A stretch of DNA of 6,785 nucleotides from Acidimicrobiia bacterium. GTDB taxonomy: Bacteria; Actinomycetota; Acidimicrobiia; Acidimicrobiales; Bin134. Shown in pieces: positions 5,406-6,785 of the stretch. Where the stretch lies: NCBI GenBank assembly GCA_009843565.1, contig VYDF01000265.1:1-6785 (forward strand). Direction: 5' to 3'. Made by a program: the position numbers and the translations under genes. Under the pieces are notes generated by a model. The model saw nothing but the letters and a program-made list of their open reading frames with translations, did no database searches and had not been told where the DNA came from. How positions within the stretch are numbered: the stretch's first letter is position 1; every line of letters begins with the position of its first letter.

Positions 5406-6268
5406 TGCAGCACCCGGTCTCGACCAGCCAGGTCTGAGTGAACCGCCTCGACGGCTAACCCTCCGGCCAGGGCGATGGCCGCGGCTCTTTCCATTTGATC
5501 GGGTGACAATTCCAACATCACCGAGCCCCCAGGGTTCAGCCACTTTCCGGCATCGGCCAGTATCCGGCGGGCGCTGTCCAGCCCGTCGGGGCCGCCCCTC
5601 AGAGCGAGCGCGGGCTCCCAGTCGGCCACGTCGGAAGGAAGAGCCTCGTCGTCGCGCACATACGGCGGATTGCTCGCCAACACATCCACCTGCCCAAACA
5701 GGGATTCGGGCAGAGCCTCGTACCACGATCCCTGAAAGGCCGACACTCGCACCGCAGCCCGTCCCAGGCCGGCCAAGTTGGCCCGAGCGACGGCCAGCGC
5801 CTCAGCGGAGACGTCGGTCAGCACCACTTGGGCCGTTTCGCATTCGGCGGCCACCGCCAGCCCTAGTGCACCGCTACCCGTGCCCAGATCGACAACCAGA
5901 CCGCCGGGCGGATCCCGGCGGGCCAACTCCGCGATGGCCAGTCCGGCCAGCGTCTCGGTCTCGGAACGGGGTATGAGCACCGCCGGGCTCACCATCAGAT
6001 CCAATCCCCGGAACCCCCAGCGGCCCAGCACGTACTGCAACGGCTCTCCGGTCAGCCGACGAGCCAGCATGGAGTCGAGATAGGCCATCTGCCGCCGGGT
6101 GGCCGCCTTGGTCAAACCGACGTAGTACTCGCCGCCCTCATATCCGGACGCCTGCTCTACGAGGCGGCGGGCTTGCACCTCGGCATCGGCAATTCCTGCC
6201 TCAGCCAGCCGCCGGGCGGCATCAACGGCCACGTCGCCCCAGGCAACAGGCGTGACCGCCAAACTCAC
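5390..6268 (-). CDS. prmC: Peptide chain release factor N5-glutamine methyltransferase
   Basis: PrmC (HemK) uses S-adenosylmethionine to methylate the glutamine of the GGQ motif of release factors, which raises termination efficiency; its substrate RF1 is encoded directly upstream. The product has 292 residues, normal for the family. An alpha-helical N-terminal substrate-binding domain (about 1-90) with GEPLQYVLG (74-82) is followed by the class I methyltransferase fold. The SAM-binding loop is DLGTGSG (127-133), the acidic strand-2 residue is D152 in LTDVS, and the glutamine-binding NPPY sits at 200-203. The usual PRPETE box reads PRSETE (100-105), a mild variation. The start is GTG 6268, overlapping the prfA stop as GTGA; the only purine-rich site (AGGA) is about 16 bases away, so initiation probably relies on coupling. 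The stop is TAG, a codon read by RF1 itself. Confidence 0.96.
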   Translation of the reverse strand: MSLAVTPVAWGDVAVDAARRLAEAGIADAEVQARRLVEQASGYEGGEYYVGLTKAATRRQMAYLDSMLARRLTGEPLQYVLGRWGFRGLDLMVSPAVLIPRSETETLAGLAIAELARRDPPGGLVVDLGTGSGALGLAVAAECETAQVVLTDVSAEALAVARANLAGLGRAAVRVSAFQGSWYEALPESLFGQVDVLASNPPYVRDDEALPSDVADWEPALALRGGPDGLDSARRILADAGKWLNPGGSVMLELSPDQMERAAAIALAGGLAVEAVHSDLAGRDRVLQCRLT

Positions 6269-6785
6269 GCTCGGTCCAAGTTGTCCTGGCGCTCGGCCTC
6301 GGCCAGGGCGTCGACCACCTCGTCGAGGTCTCCGGCCAGGATGCGGTCGAGCTTGTACAAAGTCAGGCCGATGCGGTGGTCGGAGATCCGGTTCTCCTTG
6401 AAATTGTAGGTACGGATCTTCTCCGACCGGCCTCCGCCGCCCACCTGGCCCCGGCGTTTTTCGGACAACTCGTCTTGACGGCGCTGCTGCTCGGCTTGGA
6501 GCAGCCGGGCCCTCAGCACGGCCATCGCCTTGTTGCGGTTCTGGAGTTGGCTCTTCTCATCCTGCATCGACACCACCAGTCCGGTTGGCTTGTGGGTGAT
6601 TCGGACGGCCGAGTCAGTGGTGTTCACCGACTGGCCGCCCGGCCCCGACGAGCGATAGACGTCGACTTGGAGATCCTTCTCGTCGATTTGAACCTCCACC
6701 TCCTCGGCCTCGGGCAGCACCGACACGGTGGCCGACGACGTGTGGACCCGGCCCTGCGACTCGGTAACCGGTACCCGCTGTACCC
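6265..6785 (-). CDS. prfA: Peptide chain release factor 1 (C-terminal fragment, runs off right edge)
   Basis: RF1 recognises UAA and UAG at the ribosomal A site and triggers peptide release. The visible 172 residues cover the end of domain 2, domain 3 and the C-terminal domain. The RF1-type stop-codon recognition tripeptide PVT (visible residues 5-7, bases 6763-6771) is inside the window. The spacing to the catalytic GGQ (visible residues 49-51, bases 6631-6639) matches E. coli RF1 within one residue. That tripeptide excludes RF2, which has SPF. The GGQ is followed by SVNTTDSAVRITH, and the end block DHRIGLTLYKLD (about 138-149) is well conserved. An internal GTG at 6726 is not the start; the frame continues without stop to the edge. 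The stop is TGA, a codon RF1 does not read. It overlaps prmC by 4 bases. Confidence 0.97.
   Translation of the reverse strand, partial: VQRVPVTESQGRVHTSSATVSVLPEAEEVEVQIDEKDLQVDVYRSSGPGGQSVNTTDSAVRITHKPTGLVVSMQDEKSQLQNRNKAMAVLRARLLQAEQQRRQDELSEKRRGQVGGGGRSEKIRTYNFKENRISDHRIGLTLYKLDRILAGDLDEVVDALAEAERQDNLDRA

Noticed and set aside
5406..5726. A 107-residue N-terminal extension of the Sua5/TsaC protein
   Set aside because: The extension lies entirely within prmC in another frame and is arginine/glycine-rich filler. The YrdC domain begins at its normal distance from ATG 5405.
5035..5976. Plus-strand reading frame of 313 codons opposite tsaC and prmC
   Set aside because: Proline- and arginine-rich low-complexity translation spanning two well supported minus-strand genes; no ribosome site or family feature.
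6265..6726. A separate small RF1-like protein (ICT1/ArfB type) starting at GTG 6726
   Set aside because: The same frame continues without stop to the window edge and encodes the RF1-specific PVT recognition tripeptide at the right distance from GGQ, so it is full-length RF1 cut by the edge.

Overview
The window reads as chromosomal core sequence from a GC-rich actinobacterium. Every supported gene lies on the minus strand, so transcription runs from high to low coordinates. No gene was found on the plus strand, and no RNA gene, mobile element or CRISPR array was seen. The AtpB start, the WecA just upstream of the ATP synthase genes, and the five-segment membrane molybdenum-cofactor protein all have an actinobacterial look. 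The cysteine-type RpiB and its position beside glyA are unlike mycobacteria. A deep-branching actinobacterial group such as Acidimicrobiia would fit, but that placement is inference from protein style and gene order.

Layout in the direction of transcription: the C-terminal half of peptide chain release factor 1 (prfA, cut by the right edge), its methyltransferase prmC, and a Sua5/TsaC threonylcarbamoyl-AMP synthase. Next come a membrane-anchored sulfite-oxidase-family molybdopterin protein, ribose-5-phosphate isomerase B (rpiB), serine hydroxymethyltransferase (glyA) and a WecA-type polyprenyl-phosphate GlcNAc-1-phosphate transferase. After a gap of about 98 bases with a perfect inverted repeat, the ATP synthase operon begins: an AtpZ-like protein, an AtpI-like protein and the first 48 codons of atpB (cut by the left edge).

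Junctions are extremely tight: 4-base overlaps (prfA/prmC, tsaC/Moco gene, atpI/atpB), a 16-base overlap (prmC/tsaC), an 8-base overlap (atpZ/atpI), a 1- or 4-base overlap (rpiB/glyA) and a 12-base gap (glyA/wecA). This suggests one seven-gene transcription unit followed by the atp operon, with much translational coupling. The first three genes serve translation fidelity: RF1, its Gln methylation, and tRNA t6A. RpiB and GlyA serve pentose-phosphate and one-carbon metabolism. WecA starts cell-envelope glycan synthesis, and the atp genes make the F0 sector.

The order prfA-prmC-sua5-rpiB-glyA-wecA-atp is a blend of the Bacillus-type and Mycobacterium-type versions of an old conserved neighbourhood. 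The molybdopterin gene is the one member that does not belong to the usual set, and it is the most interesting protein here. It looks like a dual Sec/Tat-inserted redox protein with membrane histidines that could hold a b-type heme.
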